A stretch of DNA of 64,000 nt, taken from NCBI GenBank assembly GCA_039881145.1, contig JAYKKI010000074.1, positions 7,508,001 to 7,572,000 on the forward strand, written 5' to 3'. Positions 11,961 through 26,000 of this stretch are shown one piece after another (the first letter of the stretch is position 1; every line of letters starts with the position of its first letter). The notes under the pieces were generated by a model. That model had not been told where the DNA came from. It ran no database searches and worked only from the letters and a program-made list of their open reading frames with translations. Position numbers and translations under genes: made by a program. The stretch comes from Druceiella hillmani (taxonomy: Eukaryota; Arthropoda; Insecta; Lepidoptera; Hepialidae).

Positions 11961-12134
11961 TAATTCTGTACGAATATTCGTTGTATTAGAATAGCTGAAA
12001 TGATCGAAATAACCGGGTTAAAGAAGTAAGCCTTTCTAACATACCTACTTATTCAACCTAGATCGGGAACCACATAATTTTGTATCCAATTATATAGATA
12101 TATATGCACATACAAGATAAGTGCAAAGGTTACT

Positions 12135-12535
12135 CATCTATTGACATTGAGTTTAATTCTTCGTCGAATTCACTATGAATAGCTAAGCAAAATAATAAAA
12201 CATAAATTAGCCCAATGTTGGAGTATTACTAGCATATTTTCACGATGCGTTCTTCTACTAGTTAATCTACTACGTGATTGATGAAGCAAATATATTCCAT
12301 TAACTCTAGCTATTATATTATCAGCCTTGTTTGTGATGTTTCCTTGCCAAGATTTTTGTACCAATACTAATAAAGCCACAACCCTCTAGCATTACTGAGC
12401 TCGATTTCCGAACTATCTTTTGCTATCGTGGTCACACAAGCGAGGTGAAGTTGTTCTTCCGCGATCTGAAGATTTCTGGAAACAACTATCTTCCGCTCTA
12501 TTTGCAGTCGTATACTCAATAGCTTTCTTCAAGAA
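12135..12535 (-). pseudogene. Frameshifted minus-strand coding-like region of unknown family
   Basis: Three successive minus-strand frames are open and appear to continue one another. The first (about 12530-12385) contains RLQIERKIVV and AEEQLHLACV. The second (12379-12176) contains ALLVLVQKSW and HQSRSRLTSRR. The third (to a TAA near 12135) ends EELNSMSIDE. Shifts between them occur without obvious splice sites, so this looks like a decayed gene or processed copy with helical, charged protein text. I cannot name the family. Confidence 0.35.
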
Positions 12536-12819
12536 AAAAGCCTTTATTCGCACAGAGCAGTGGTTTGCATATGAAGATAAAACAGCTTTTTTTTAAGTAA
12601 ATGCTAGTTTAACAAGTTTCCAATAAAATTTTCTTAAGCGGCTCGTAATAATAAAGAATTTACTTTGTTGGCGACAAATGTAAATTTGTCAATTTTCTGT
12701 TTCAATAAATGTTGTTTTAACTAGTATGACAGGAACTATTTCATTCCACAAAATTTCTCAGTCGTGCTGTGACCGCCTGATAAGCACGCATTCCGTTTCC
12801 TCAGAGAGTCGTCATGATT

Positions 12820-12885
12820 ATTTAAACCATTTTCATTACAAATACCTAAAAAAAGTTTCGTATTTGTAATGAAAATGGTTTAAAT
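12820..12885. repeat. Perfect 26-bp inverted repeat, 14-base loop
   Basis: The left arm (12820-12845, ATTTAAACCATTTTC...) is followed by its exact reverse complement at 12860-12885. The arm sequence is ordinary unique-looking DNA, not a known terminal repeat. Confidence 0.9.
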
Positions 12886-13524
12886 CTTTTCATTTCATTG
12901 AATTAATTTATAACACTATCCTTTCGCATCCATCATATCTGCAACAATTAAAATTTGGTAATTTATTTCTGGAAGGATTACACAAAGTACGGATCTGAAT
13001 AAGCGCAAGCAAGTAGTGAATTCTGTAGTTCGAAAAGAAGAAAGTCGGAATGTTCATAAATCGCAAACATCAACTGAGAACGAAGTAATGCAATTCACGT
13101 AAATACATTGGTACAAGTTTATTCATAGTTTTAATAATGACTCTTCTTAGCCGTAGCTAATCAGTGATTTATTATCAACGCTTGACTGCAATCTGCAATC
13201 TCCTATATTGATTAAACAAAATGAATAGCGTAAAATGAATATATTTCTTAAGCGTAGCAGAAACGGTTACATTTCTGTAAATATTATCACGTGGATTTAT
13301 TCTAAATAGGACTTATTCCTTTCTTCAAACTCCGGCTGAATTCCAAAATACAAAATACTTAAAATCATAGTGACGTACACTTAATATAAACCAAATAATT
13401 GATAAATCATATAACAATAGACCAAATTTCGCCATTCCGGATATCCATTTACAACTTGATTATAGTCACTTTCATCAAAATTAATTATTCATTATACAAA
13501 TTTAAATTTACAAACGCTTTTTTC

Positions 13525-13529
<5 letters not shown>

Positions 13530-13588
<59 letters not shown>
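13530..13588. repeat. (TA)n microsatellite
   Basis: Uninterrupted TA dinucleotide tract of about 58 bp. Confidence 0.95.
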
Positions 13589-13589
<1 letters not shown>

Positions 13590-14963
13590 CGAAGAAACAT
13601 TTCCGATTAATTAATAATTGATATTAGATACGAAACTAGCCATTATCTCCATAATTACTGCCTCTATAACAAAATACTTCCCATTTTGCTTTGTAACAAA
13701 AATTAAACATTTTTCTTTATCAATATCATAAAATTCTTTTCCAGTATTATATGAAGCAAATACTTGATAAAATAAGTAGGTACAGCCCATGACTTCAAAA
13801 TAATGTTTATTACATTAAAGCAAAAAATCGTCGTTTACTCTCCTCCAAAACAATCATAATTAAAAATGCGAATGAACATTATCATTAAGAAAAGTATTAC
13901 AAATGCACTTTCAGTTGACAACTGTTCACAATTTTACATATTTCTCAGAATAAATATTACTCTGCCGCATTTGTTATGCATACGATTGACAAAATCATAG
14001 CTGAATCAAGGTTATTGAAGTGACTAGTTAATTGACATTATAGAACTCTAAAATTAACAAAACATTAATAAAAAAATAAAAATGACCCAAAATCTTGGAG
14101 AGAAGGCAAAAAACTTAGTGACACAATATTTTGATACAATATCATTTAATTATGATACAATATTTTATTTTTTCAATTTTACAAATATTAATATTTTAAT
14201 CAAAATTTGAATAAAATAGGATTATTATTTGGAAATTATACTAACACTACAATTACAGTGAACTGTACCAAAATTACAGAATTCTTTTTAAAATGTGTCT
14301 ATTTGTTATAATACAAATTATTCGTTCATTTGTATGTCGCGGTTGCCTCTGTCCACATGGTAGAGACAGGTTATCTCTACAGGCAGGTTTATTCCACCAG
14401 TAATCTATAAATTTATACGTGAAGAGAAAGAGCACTCACGGAGGAATGTGAGTTCTGCCATATTTAAGTTTATATGTAGAAGAAGTGCGGAAAGCTAAAA
14501 TTTATGTATAATATGTGTTACAAATACATTGAATTATATATTACAAATACATTAAAATGAATCTTATTTTCGTTCATACTGTCAATGTCAAACACATAAT
14601 AGTCTTTATCTTTACCTTTGATTATATGACGTTCGTTGAACATAATAGTCTGTGATCAAACAGTCGCACAGAGTAGATTGTCGCCAAAGAATTTTATAAT
14701 GTCAGATTGACTGAATGACTTTCGAGCTGTGAATTTTGTGTTATGTCAAATATTTTTTTTCAATAGTCCGTGGAGTGTACGTCAAGGCCAAAAATCTATT
14801 ATTTTTTATTTTGTGTAATTTGTGTCATTGTTAGTTTGTGTTATTTTGTGTAATTGTTAGTGAAATACAGTTTGCTTAATGTACACCTGTTGCAAAAGAA
14901 AAAATCTGTCAGCTTGCTTAATATAAACCTGTTGCATAAGGAAAATTTTGTAGCAGCAATCTG

Positions 14964-15005
14964 AATTGACTTAATCTTACCTAGGTAGGTAAGATTAAGT
15001 CAATT
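14964..15005. repeat. Perfect 19-bp inverted repeat, 4-base loop
   Basis: The left arm AATTGACTTAATCTTACCT at 14964-14982 is followed by its exact reverse complement at 14987-15005, and then by further ACCTA.GTAGGTAAG text. Confidence 0.9.
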
Positions 15006-16439
15006 ATTCTTACCTAAGTAGGTAAGTAGAGTTTTCAATGAAATGAGTAGGTAAGTACATTTTATTTAAATTAAATCCTGTTTCGTAATTTCAGTTCGGA
15101 GTTTCAGTTTCAGATTATAAAGGTTTGACAAAGGAATCTTAATGTCTTTTAAACTTAAAAATTTAATGAATTATGGTCGAATTTCCACCACACGGCGACC
15201 ACTAATAAAAATAAATATGCTTAAAGTGATCTATGTGACCTTAATGCACAAATAAAATAACATCAAATAGGTCAAGTCTGATCAGAACATTCCAACACCA
15301 AATAGGAAGATCGCACCTTATGAGTAATTACTCGTAGCTTGCCCTAGACATTTAGGATATATAACATATTTCCGAAAATTTAAACATATTTAAATTATGC
15401 TATTCAAGCGAAACCCATACTTTGATATATGATTTATAGTACACAACGTTTTTGATTGCTGGAATTTTAGATAAAACGTACAGAGTTTATTCCTATATTG
15501 CATGAAATTACAAAAACTTCTCGAATCAGAAATTGTACATACGAAATTAAAATTCATTACCTCACCTCAAAACGTCAGTTCATAGTCTCGAGGCAAGCGG
15601 AAGCTTGTTAGATTATCGGCTATATTCAGACTGAAACAATGCCGTAATTATGTCATTTGCATACGGGCAATAAATCATTATGTTGTTTAAACGAGCTCAC
15701 TGTCAGTTTATTGTCCTCTTTCGAAAATAATTTTGTAAATAATTTCAATAGTTGTCTGGTTTTTAAATACACGTATTATATTTGTTAGTGACGTTTTTTT
15801 ACATTAAAATTAATATTTTATTAGATTATTTTTTGACGTACATTTTCGTCGTGAAAGTAAACAATGGCGACTATCGAATGTTGCTGTTTATTACGTGATT
15901 AAGGCATGATTTTTCCATTTTTATTTTAGTGAAAAAATAGTATAATCGAGAATGGTAGCTCAATATCAATTGTGAAATTATATATTCGTAATAAAGCTAG
16001 TGTAGGGCATTTTCACACTAATTTTTACCATTGGTGGCTAATCAGAAGTTGCTATCCTTTTTTATTATTCTGAACTGAATATAGTATATGGAATAAAAGT
16101 GGTTTTGATAATCTAGGTAATTTGAAGAATTCTGTTAAAAAATATGCAAATTCTTAAAAACATTTATCGTGCACAGTAAGATACAAAATTTTAGCTCTTC
16201 GCTTTTAAAATTACCTTTTTAAATTAGTTGTATTTCTATGTCATTATGTTCTTGATTCGCAATAGCCAGTTGTAAGTTATGATCTCGATTCGCAATCGCC
16301 AGTTGTTGTTTAAGTAAACAAGAATTAGCTTTTCATGGTCACGATTAAGGTCATAATTCAATTAGTCCGGCTAATTAAGTCGAGAATTTAGATTTTAACG
16401 GGACAATACCTATTCCGATTCGGGATGGACATAGGTACA

Positions 16440-16730
16440 ACATATGTCCATCCTGAATGGTCATAAGTATTAACCCATTAAAAAAATTCTGATATAACAT
16501 TGGAAACGACTAGATATGGTACAACCATTGATGCGATGTTTTCAAGATTCGTAACGCATGTAACTTCCGACGTTCACGTGTCGAATTATAGTTACCACAA
16601 ACCTTTGGTCTCAGTATCTATTAATACGTTACTATTGCCGAAATTGATACTATTCAAGATGAAATTAATAGTGACGGAAATAAATCCTTCTAACAATGTC
16701 TTTATTAATATAGGTAATCAATGTACATAA
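16440..16730 (+). pseudogene. Possible endonuclease-domain fragment of a retroelement or Helitron
   Basis: A 76-codon plus-strand frame from 16500 contains TTRYGTTIDAMFSR and SNYSYHKPLVSV. This resembles the end of endonuclease/exonuclease/phosphatase-type domains in transposons, where a Ser-Asp-His-x-Pro motif is usual. Here the Asp is Tyr. The stretch upstream is broken by stops. Family assignment is tentative. Confidence 0.3.
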
Positions 16731-17428
16731 ATATTTATAAAAGTATATATATACTATCATTATCATAAGAAATGCGTTTATTTACCATTTTATTTACTAT
16801 TTTATACATTCCAAGACAATCGTACTTAAGGAATAAACTCCAGTGGCGAGTCGGAGCTGATACGCACAATTTTTTTGAGACACAATCACACACACAAATT
16901 TTCAATCAATTGCACCTTCAATGCCGTTTTCATCGCTATCAGGGACGGTCGCGGACACTTACGCCTATCTATATGATTTTTATATGTCCGTGCCTTAGCA
17001 GCTTGCCCTTCCCAAAAAGTACTGTTCACCACTAGGAGCAAAGGATATTACACAACTTATCACTATGCATTTAATAAAGAGTTTATGAATAGCATATTCT
17101 TTCGCATAATTTTCAATGAATACTGTGTATCTAGCCATTGATATAAATTTGATATTTTAATGTTGCGTACCAAAGTGAAAAAAATAGGAACATCCCCTGT
17201 ATCGCAAATAAATCACCCCCTGTATCGCATCTAGTTTTCGCAGGTATTTTTCATAAGATTCATTTGGAACAGAAAAGTGAAAAATACTTATAGTTATAGA
17301 AAAGCATAGTTGTAGGAAGTAGAATTATTCACACAAATGACGGCAAAAAATAAACGATATTATTTATACATATCCCCAGAATACAAGTGCAAAATTGTTG
17401 AGTGCTGAGAAATCGTTAAAAAAAATTT

Positions 17429-17449
17429 ATATATATATATATATATATT
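17429..17449. repeat. Short (TA)n tract
   Basis: About 20 bp of TA dinucleotides roughly 130 bp upstream of the likely DPP4-like promoter. Confidence 0.8.
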
Positions 17450-17583
17450 TAATTTAATGCAATACATCTCATGTGTACATCACAAGAACAACAACTGTAA
17501 AAGGTTACAAAATAAAAATATCTGGAGATAAACTTCAATAAGTAGGATTAACCATTTTCAGACGTTAAAAAGTAAACTGGCAC

Positions 17584-17708
17584 TATAAAGATAAGATATG
17601 AACGTCAGCGAAACGGTAGAGTGAGAGCGTTTTGATAGTCGATTGATGTTTTATTATCATTCGATTCAGCAGTCATCTAGTATCAGTTTTAGTTAAGATA
17701 TCGAAATG
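17584..17708 (+). promoter_or_regulatory. Likely promoter and 5' leader of the DPP4-like gene
   Basis: A TATAAAG box lies at 17584-17590. Initiator-like TCAGC (17605-17609) and TCAGT (17683-17687, the arthropod consensus) follow, then the sequence GATATCGAAATG with a favourable A-rich start context. The first Inr lies a little too close to the TATA box and the second rather far, so the exact start site is uncertain. Confidence 0.4.
17706..17708 (+). CDS. DPP4-like exon 1: start codon only
   Basis: The context CGAAATG is followed at once by a strong donor (GTAAGTCC). The ATG joins in phase 0 to exon 2, giving [14 protein letters not shown]. Without it exon 2 has no ATG ahead of the hydrophobic segment: the next in-frame ATG, at codon 17, would cut the signal sequence. 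A different upstream first exon cannot be excluded. Confidence 0.72.
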
Positions 17709-20008
17709 GTAAGTCCTTATTTATTTTTTATATAATACGTAAATTTAATGTTAGTTTTTACGATGGTAATAGCTATTGAAACATCGACATTCCGTCTCCG
17801 CTTTCATTGTAGCAAGTTAAAAATAAACCCGCAGTGCAATTTTGAAAAGTTCGAAAATTTAAATTTTACTATTTTTAAATGATTAACATAATCTCATTTG
17901 ATATTATCATTTGAAAATATTACTATTTTCATTAAATTTTACTTATTTTAAGACTAAAATTTCATTACAAACAAAGAAAGGGGATCTTGCAACAATAATT
18001 TTTGAAGTCAATTATATTTTATTACGGTTGCCGGCATTCCGCTTAAGTCGGGCATATAGAGAAACTACTCTTTTTGTACTAATATTCAAAGAAATAATTT
18101 AGATATATGTTATTCTTTAAAACATTTACCGTTTCATAACTGCATAACAGATTTAAAGACTTACGCTTTATTTAAATCGCACTATTTATCGATTTATAAA
18201 ACGATCATGTTTATTATCTATTTGTTTCTCATTAAAAAATTTTAAACCAGAGAACACAAAAAAATATATTTTCATCTTTTTGTTATTTCTCCTGCAACCC
18301 TAATTTTTCTTAAAAGTAGCTTCATTTGATAACCAATTGTTTTTGGTTAAAATTTTTTTCTTGAAGTGCTTTTTAATGATTTTAGGAAATTTCTGTTTAA
18401 TACGATTTTAGCCTAGAGAAGCTAATTCATACTGATCGACGTTATAATTAACATTACGATCATTATTAATAATAATATTTCACTAGATTTTACAAGTTCT
18501 AAAATGTAGCATATTTTGTAAGAACTTTGTAGGAAATTACCACAATATTCTACAATTTGTAAGTTAATACTAATCTATTGGTAACGATGTAATAACTGAA
18601 ACGGAAGATATATTCTTCACTCTTTATTTTCATTGTCGCTATTTTCAAGTTCTAAATACCTTAGAAACGAAAGCCTTGTACTGCTTCCCTAAAAACATAA
18701 CTGAAACCAAAATATTTCAAAATGTATATCAAATATAGTTATAGAAGCAAAAATCCTACAACTTCAATTTTCAATCAATCCTTCACTGACTTTTTATGCC
18801 TTGAATACCAGGGATCATAAAAAGAAATCTATAAACTTCAGACTAAACAATACAACGTTTCTTATAAATATTTTGCTTTGAGTTTCCCAAACTTCCAATA
18901 TCACTGAGATAACCTTAATATGTACACTCCAATTATCACTCAAAATGTTCTCTTATAAACAACAAGTTTCATTATCACATGGCAGCCGTACCTCTCGGCA
19001 TACGTAATATGGGTGGCGCTCCTCGCCAGCATGGTGAATCTGGCAACGACTTCCCCAGCTCGCAATCGAAGACAGGCCTCGTTAAAGCCGTTCACACTTG
19101 AAGAGACCGTGCCATCGCGGTTTGGGCAAGCTGGATTTAGCGGGACGTGGATTACAGGTATTCAGCCGTCGCTTCTTTTTTTTTCTTGTCATTATCATAA
19201 ATTATTTTATCGCATAGTATGTTGTATAGTATGAACCATTAAAACAGAATATGTTGGTTTATAGCCATTTTGAAATAGTCTTAAATTAATTCGTAAACTT
19301 AATATTCGTAAATTTGGATTGCAATTAAACATGACGTAAAAAACATTGTAACCAAATTGAAATGTTTACTCTAGACCACAAAATAAATTATGTAGACACT
19401 ATCGTTTAAAACGTACCGTCATACATTTAAACAAAAATCGTCTTAAGAAATGTTTCCATTCGTAATTTGTTTTTTTCTTCTTCTTGTTAAATACAACGCC
19501 TTTCCCTTATTTTCATCAAAATATAATATTTAGTAGTTTAAAAACCCTATTTTGTTGTATTTTTTCGTCAGATTCTTGCAATTTTATATAATAGACCATA
19601 TTTTAATCCATGGTGTTTTGATCAGTCACAAGGACTTACTTGTGCCACAAGAAATATATCAATATATTTAAAATATCGAATAAATAAATAGATACATACA
19701 AGTAGTTAAAAAGTGAACTGGATTAATATTTATCTCAAATATGAATTCAATACTGCCCTGAGTGACAATCAACAAAATTAAATTACATTAATTTCTGCAG
19801 TCAAGCAAAAGAGAAAGACTGAATTTATGAATCATAGTACTGTATTCTTCAGAGTTAATATTTTCCACTCGAAGCGTAAAATCACTCGGCTAAGTTTGAA
19901 TAGCATCCACGAGTTGCGACGACGCTCGAGCTGCACACAGATTAAGAATATACTTTGTATGATAAATATTTGTCTATGCTATATATTTTTATATATATTT
20001 TATTCGGC

Positions 20009-20082
<74 letters not shown>

Positions 20083-23000
20083 CTTTTTTTTTTATTCGGG
20101 TTTTTCATAAGATAGAAGTCCTTAAGTGACCTGAGTGAGAATACTTTTCCAAATTAAATTGCAAACACGATTAAAAGCGTTTCAAGATGATATTTTGATC
20201 GACGTTTGACTTTTGGAACGAAATTCCCTATCGCACGTTAGACACTTTGCCAATGAGAGCTAGCCCAAAAATGTGTAAGATTTCGACCGACACTTTTACT
20301 ACAGTATAAAAGTGTATGATTTCGTATAATATAGTTGACCATTGCTGATATTAACTTTGGCCTGTTTGTACTTTATAATAAAATAGTGTTTAACTTTCAC
20401 AACATTTCTAGATAATTCCCAAATACGTGGATAAAAACTAGCTACCTTTAATATATCAGAAGAGACAGAAAAACAAGATATGACGGGAACAAAAATTAAT
20501 TTTAAAGTGATGAAAAGGAAACACTTTTTTCAAAGGTCACTTAGAAATATGTGTCAGCTTTATATCTGATTGCAAAACATGAACTAGATTTGCGGACTAC
20601 TATACAAAAAGAAAATCAAAGAATTTTCCGAAGTGACAAACATTCTACAAGCGAAATAAATTGTAGTCGACTTCTTTAAAATAACCGGCGTAAACACACG
20701 CTCTACGGTAATTTTTTGAGGGGAATTATAATATATTATTTCGTATCCACATGATGTGGTAATGGTTTCCTACTAACGTAAGCCATTGTATGTAAAAGAT
20801 CTCACACGGTTAAATTAAAAACTAAAGAAAAGATAACATACCAGATAATCAACTATTCCATTAAGAAGTAACGTATGTTGGTTAGATGCCAATGCTTTTC
20901 CCTCAATATGTAAAACCACACTAGAACACTTAATGTACTTACAGAGTTATTCGGATTACGCGTGTTTCCTTTATGATCTCATATCCAAAGCCGTAAAATG
21001 ACCGCCGTTATAACTCATAAATGCTAATACATAGAATGTACTGACATCACTTTTCCTCGCCATCTTTCATAACTAAATAATAAATATGTTTTGAAAGCAA
21101 AAGATTTAAACAATCGTGAAGTGTACAAAAGTTAGGTATACACCAAAAGGCGTGTCTGTCGACGTCATTGGCAGAGTGTTAATAGATTCTAGTCATCATA
21201 GATGATTTATAACCAATACGTAATAAATGCAACGCATAAATTTTAATCTAATGCGGAGTGCATACTTTTTGTCTACTCATAAATCCTTTTTATCAAAATC
21301 AGGCGTAGTAATTGTAGCGTTGGTTTACAAGATATTAATTAATGAATCTAATATTTTTATTTATATTCAGTCTTTTAAACCATCACTTTCAGCAACTGAA
21401 AGTTAATTTCTATTAACCAGGACTTATATTCAATAGCGAGACAGGTTAAAAGTCATCTTTTTTAGTCCAATATTTCTTATAAGCTGCCCTAACTACCGCA
21501 CTTTTCCTCTACGTATTTCTTTAATTAATAATGGCGAATTATATTGTTCTAGGTAAGCTGTGTTCATAAACTGAAATCTTTACAAAACGAACTTAATTTT
21601 ACACTATTGATTTAGCTTTTAATTCTGTTGTTATAAAAAAGTGCCTATCCGTAGCGAAAATCTTATTTTTCATACTCCTTGTTTGTGTCATTGTCATTCT
21701 ACTCAGTTTTTGTCTCCCCTTTTTATCCCCCAACTCCCCTCTGCCCCGCTCCCCAGTTCTACCTCTCACCCCTCCTCCCATTTCGTCTTCTCATTTCACT
21801 TTTCTCATTCTAAGATCAATCTCGAGACACTAAATTACCCTACTGTGACAAAAAAGGTTTCACTTCAATATTTCCTATGCGAAAATAGGATATATGCTTC
21901 ATTATATAATTTTCCTTCGTTCTATAGTTTACTAATTACAAGTGCAGTTCCGTCGATGTGTCTATATTCATTTCAATTATTAACCGCAAACCTAACAGTT
22001 AATACGCGATTATAGTCAGTTCATATGCGTTACTGTCGATAATTACGAGTGACTCTTTTGAAAATTTCACTACGACACTGAGCAAAAGTCATTCAAAACC
22101 AGATAGCAAAGTCACATATCAATGCAAATGTACGCAGTGTGTATACTTCGGAATATTGTTCTGTACTGAGAAATTCATCATAAAATATAATCCGAAGAAT
22201 ATTTATGAAGCACAACCAAGATAGGATACAGAATTTTTTTCTGGGGGGGGGGCACAACCAAGTTGGCAACGAGTGTCCTCATAAGTTCTTTAAATTAATT
22301 GTAAATAAAGACATTGGAAATAATGTCCTTTTTATAATTTACCCGTATTTTAATGCAAAAGTTACAAATAATTAAATGAAAGTTTTCTTTTATGCTTCCT
22401 GCTCAATATATCCAAAACTTCATCAACGTTCATCGATGATGCAATATCTTGATGAATATGCTTTAGTATATATGTAAACTTTTGTCGATACATTTAAACG
22501 ATCTTTTGTCATCCTGCTGCAAAGATATGTTTTGAGTCGTCGCAGAGTGGAGAAAGATCGCTCCGCAGTGCTAGTTGTCACGGGAAACATACACAACAAT
22601 TGACACAGGGTTCTTATGTTTGGCAACGCCGTTGCTCTTTTATAGGCCTCCGCTGGAGAATTTGGCAAATTTTCTCTCATCTGTTGCCAAATTTCTAATT
22701 CACCCTTCAAAGATAAGAAACAAAGAAAGTCATTTTTATATAAGAAAGCACCTTGAATAACATGCTCTATATGTTCGTTACTAAATTTATGCGACAGTAA
22801 CTTTTGTAACTGTTCGATTCTCTGCAGCTGAGTTTTGGGAAATCTAGAGGACATTTCGTTCAAACCAGAAAAGGAATGTACACCGACAATCGGTAATACT
22901 CTTTAGCAGACTGAGCCTAAATGTTAGATCTGTTGGATAGACGGTTGGTTACTCGGCATACCGTGATTTCTGTTCCAATTTTATTTGCCAGGTCTTCAAC

Positions 23001-26000
23001 TTTATCAAAAAGCTTTTCAAATGCATCCGTGCAAGTATCATGTTGCTTTTGGATGCTGACTGTAGTCATATCAACAAGCTTCATAGCCGAAAGTATATCA
23101 AGTTCGATGGCTTGTAAGGACCGGGATAAAGGGAGAGTGATTCCTAAAATATCAGCGCGAGGATGACCAAGCTTACAAGGAATTCCGGCGAGATTACAGC
23201 TTGCCGCAATGAAAATGCATTTGTAGCACATTTATCTCCTTTATCGGCCATTTTTTGCAAAATTACAGAAAGACACGGCAAAACGTCCAAAAATAATAGA
23301 ACTGCTTCATGTCTTTCCACCCATCTCATCTCACACATTTTCTTTAGTATGTTTTGTTTTTCCTTAGACAAATTAGCTTGCATTTTTTCTTGGAGGATAT
23401 GAATTCGTCCAGCTGACTCACGGAAAAAAGTTGCGACGGTCGAAATAACCCCCACAGCATTTCTTATGCTAGTCACGGTGCAAGCTGTACTAATGGCTAA
23501 GTTGAGTCGGTGACTTGCACAGTGCGTGTAAAAAGCTAAAGGCTGAATATTGGACACATATGGATGAACACCTTTTATTTTACCACTCATATTGGCTCCT
23601 CCATCATATGCTTGACCTCGGCATAACGAAATATCTAAATGCAAGCTTTCTAACGTCTCCAAAATATGATGAGAAATATTTTCACCAATAAGATGCACAA
23701 CTTCAACAAATTTAATAAAGTCTTCTTATTTCATTCGTATCAACATCGAAATAACGAATACAAATGGACAGTTGCTCACTAATAGAAATATCTGTGGTCT
23801 CATCTGCTATAATAGTTAAATATTTGGCTTTTTTGAATTTTGTTCACTATTTTGTTTGTGATTAACTCCCCGCCGCACTCGACCAAATTATTTTGTGTTG
23901 ACTTGCTAATGTAAGAAGCATTTTTAGCATAAGCTCTAACGTGATCACGCAGTATCTCGCCACCAGCAATTTTTCTGTATGCAATTTTTCTGTATCAAAC
24001 CATTCATGTACCTTTAGCCAGTTCATTTGAAAAGACCCGTTTTTTTTCCTTCCCGTACCTATGAAAGCTTAAAGCCTGTTGTAGGTTGCCAAAAAATGTT
24101 CAACCATTGATATTTTTCTTCATCGGTAAGAATACTTGTAACGTCCTTGTTGTTAAGTAGTTTACCTGTAATTATAAAATAAAACTAAATAAGTTAGGGT
24201 TAACACGAATAAATTATCATAACACATGCGTTAACTTACATACACGGAAAGGAAATTATAATAAAATTTATAGAGGTCGCTGATAAAAATTACCATAGTG
24301 CGACACAGTAGCCAAATAAAATTTATAGCATAAGCTTAATAAGAAATATAATGGTATCGTGGTAAAATGTATTTTGCTCTGTAATAATACAGTTTTTCTA
24401 ACTTTAATCGAATTATATAATTAATATTAAATCTTTATTACGCGGTATGAATTTTTATTATCAGAATTTTTTTAGTCTGCATTATTGTAATTAAATTAAG
24501 AAATTAAATTGACTTTATCTTTCTGCATTGATAAGAGTGAGACAAATATATATATATATATATAGAGATAAAAATTATTTACAATAACAGTGCAAATGTA
24601 AATGTTTTATTACATAAAAATATAAATTAATTACAAAATATGAAAAACTTTGTTACATTTATGACTCCACAATAATATTATCTAAACTCACTGTTCTGAT
24701 GCTATATCCCTTGCAACAGAAATAAATATTTATTAATAGTTATTTGAAAACGCTCTCATCATTTAACAGACATTTAAATATGCGCACCTATATAAACTAA
24801 TTATTGAATAAATCATCGAAAGTGAAAAATTCCATAGAAATATACAGTAGTTACAAAGAACGACACGATATGAATTAATTCGTGTTGACAACGGTAGGAG
24901 AAAGCCGAGAGAGAAAGCCTGAGAAATTTACAACACTACACGTTGCTATAAATGTTTTGCTTAAATCCGATTAAAAATTCTTATGTTTGAAAATAAGCAA
25001 AATTCTATCGTGATGTATGGTAAATTTTATTATGGTCAACGTCAAATTTTCCATATCTAACCAACAAAAATTAAATGAACAACTAATTTTTTTCATTTTT
25101 CATCTCTAAGAATTGTTATGGAAGCTGTTCGCACGACGTTTATAATAGAAACCAAGGTAATTTTTGTCATGCTTTTTTCCCCGTAGTGTAGAAAGATAAT
25201 TCGGAAATACGGATATTGAAACGGAAATTAATATTACGGAATTGAAATTCAAATTTGTCTCTGAATGCCGGTCTAAATGTTTAATCAATTCGGAGTTATG
25301 AGCAATCGATAAGTGAGACGTACCTATATCACGTTCCTGGAAAAAACTAGCGGAAGCTGATATAGTTGCCGTCAGCGAGGATGGACATGGAAACACATCA
25401 CCAACATTAGTTGACTGCCGAGGTCGCGCGGGCTGAAGAGTTTCATTCTCTGCATAATCATTTTTTTGTTTTTTTGTAAATAAAAACGCACTTATGCTTT
25501 TCTGTCTTTTCCTGTCCTTGTCATTCATTATAATATAAGTCACTTCACTACATACGATCACTGTGATGATAAAATACGTAAGCCGAATACAATCCAATCA
25601 AACTAATAATAAGATGCGTGCACGTGCAATGCTACCGTCGTCGAGCGGGAACAATAATTACATATTTATCATCTAGCAAACCACGCGCTCAGCCCCCGCC
25701 ATCCCGCGCACCTGTCATAAACTGTTGAAGTAAATTAGCGCGAAAAACTCGTGCCGATCGCTCGTTCGCAGACACGCGTGCTACTCAAAACTGTAGACTG
25801 CATACGTAGTAGCTATGGGTAACAGTACTGATATTATTTATTCTATAATTTCGCTCACGCAAACGCACTTTTCATCGTTAAAAAAATATTTGTATGGAAT
25901 TTTACGCAAATGTTTTGTAACTTGCGAGAACTAATAAATCGATTGATTATTCTGGGGCTTCTGGAGGGGGCACGGGGGCACGTGCCCCCCCCCCCTCGAA

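Larger units (their letters stand above)
12950..16435. other. Non-coding AT-rich stretch with simple repeats
   Basis: No supported gene is seen. The interval holds a (TA)n tract at 13530-13588, a short two-copy repeat around 14876 and 14918 (GCTTAATRTAMACCTGTTGC), a 19-bp palindrome at 14964-15005 and several TAGGTAAG motifs just after it (15010-15055). A 45-codon hydrophilic plus-strand frame near 12967-13101 has no recognisable similarity. Confidence 0.5.

Noticed and set aside
12967..13101. 45-codon plus-strand hydrophilic frame (KRKQVVNSVVRKEESRN)
   Set aside because: No splice signals, no start codon and no known family; cannot be separated from chance.
15540..15660. Minus-strand text reading NLTSFRLPRDYELTF, reminiscent of an aminopeptidase N start
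   Set aside because: Only about 25 codons between stops, no usable splice sites in frame, and the similarity is too short to support a gene.
21641..22015. 124-codon plus-strand frame near the C-rich stretch
   Set aside because: Ser/Pro-rich text comes from a biased pyrimidine tract (CCCCTCC); no similarity and an opposing frame is equally open.
22575..23402. Plus-strand frames across the hAT region
   Set aside because: They are antisense to the recognisable minus-strand transposase text and have no similarity of their own.
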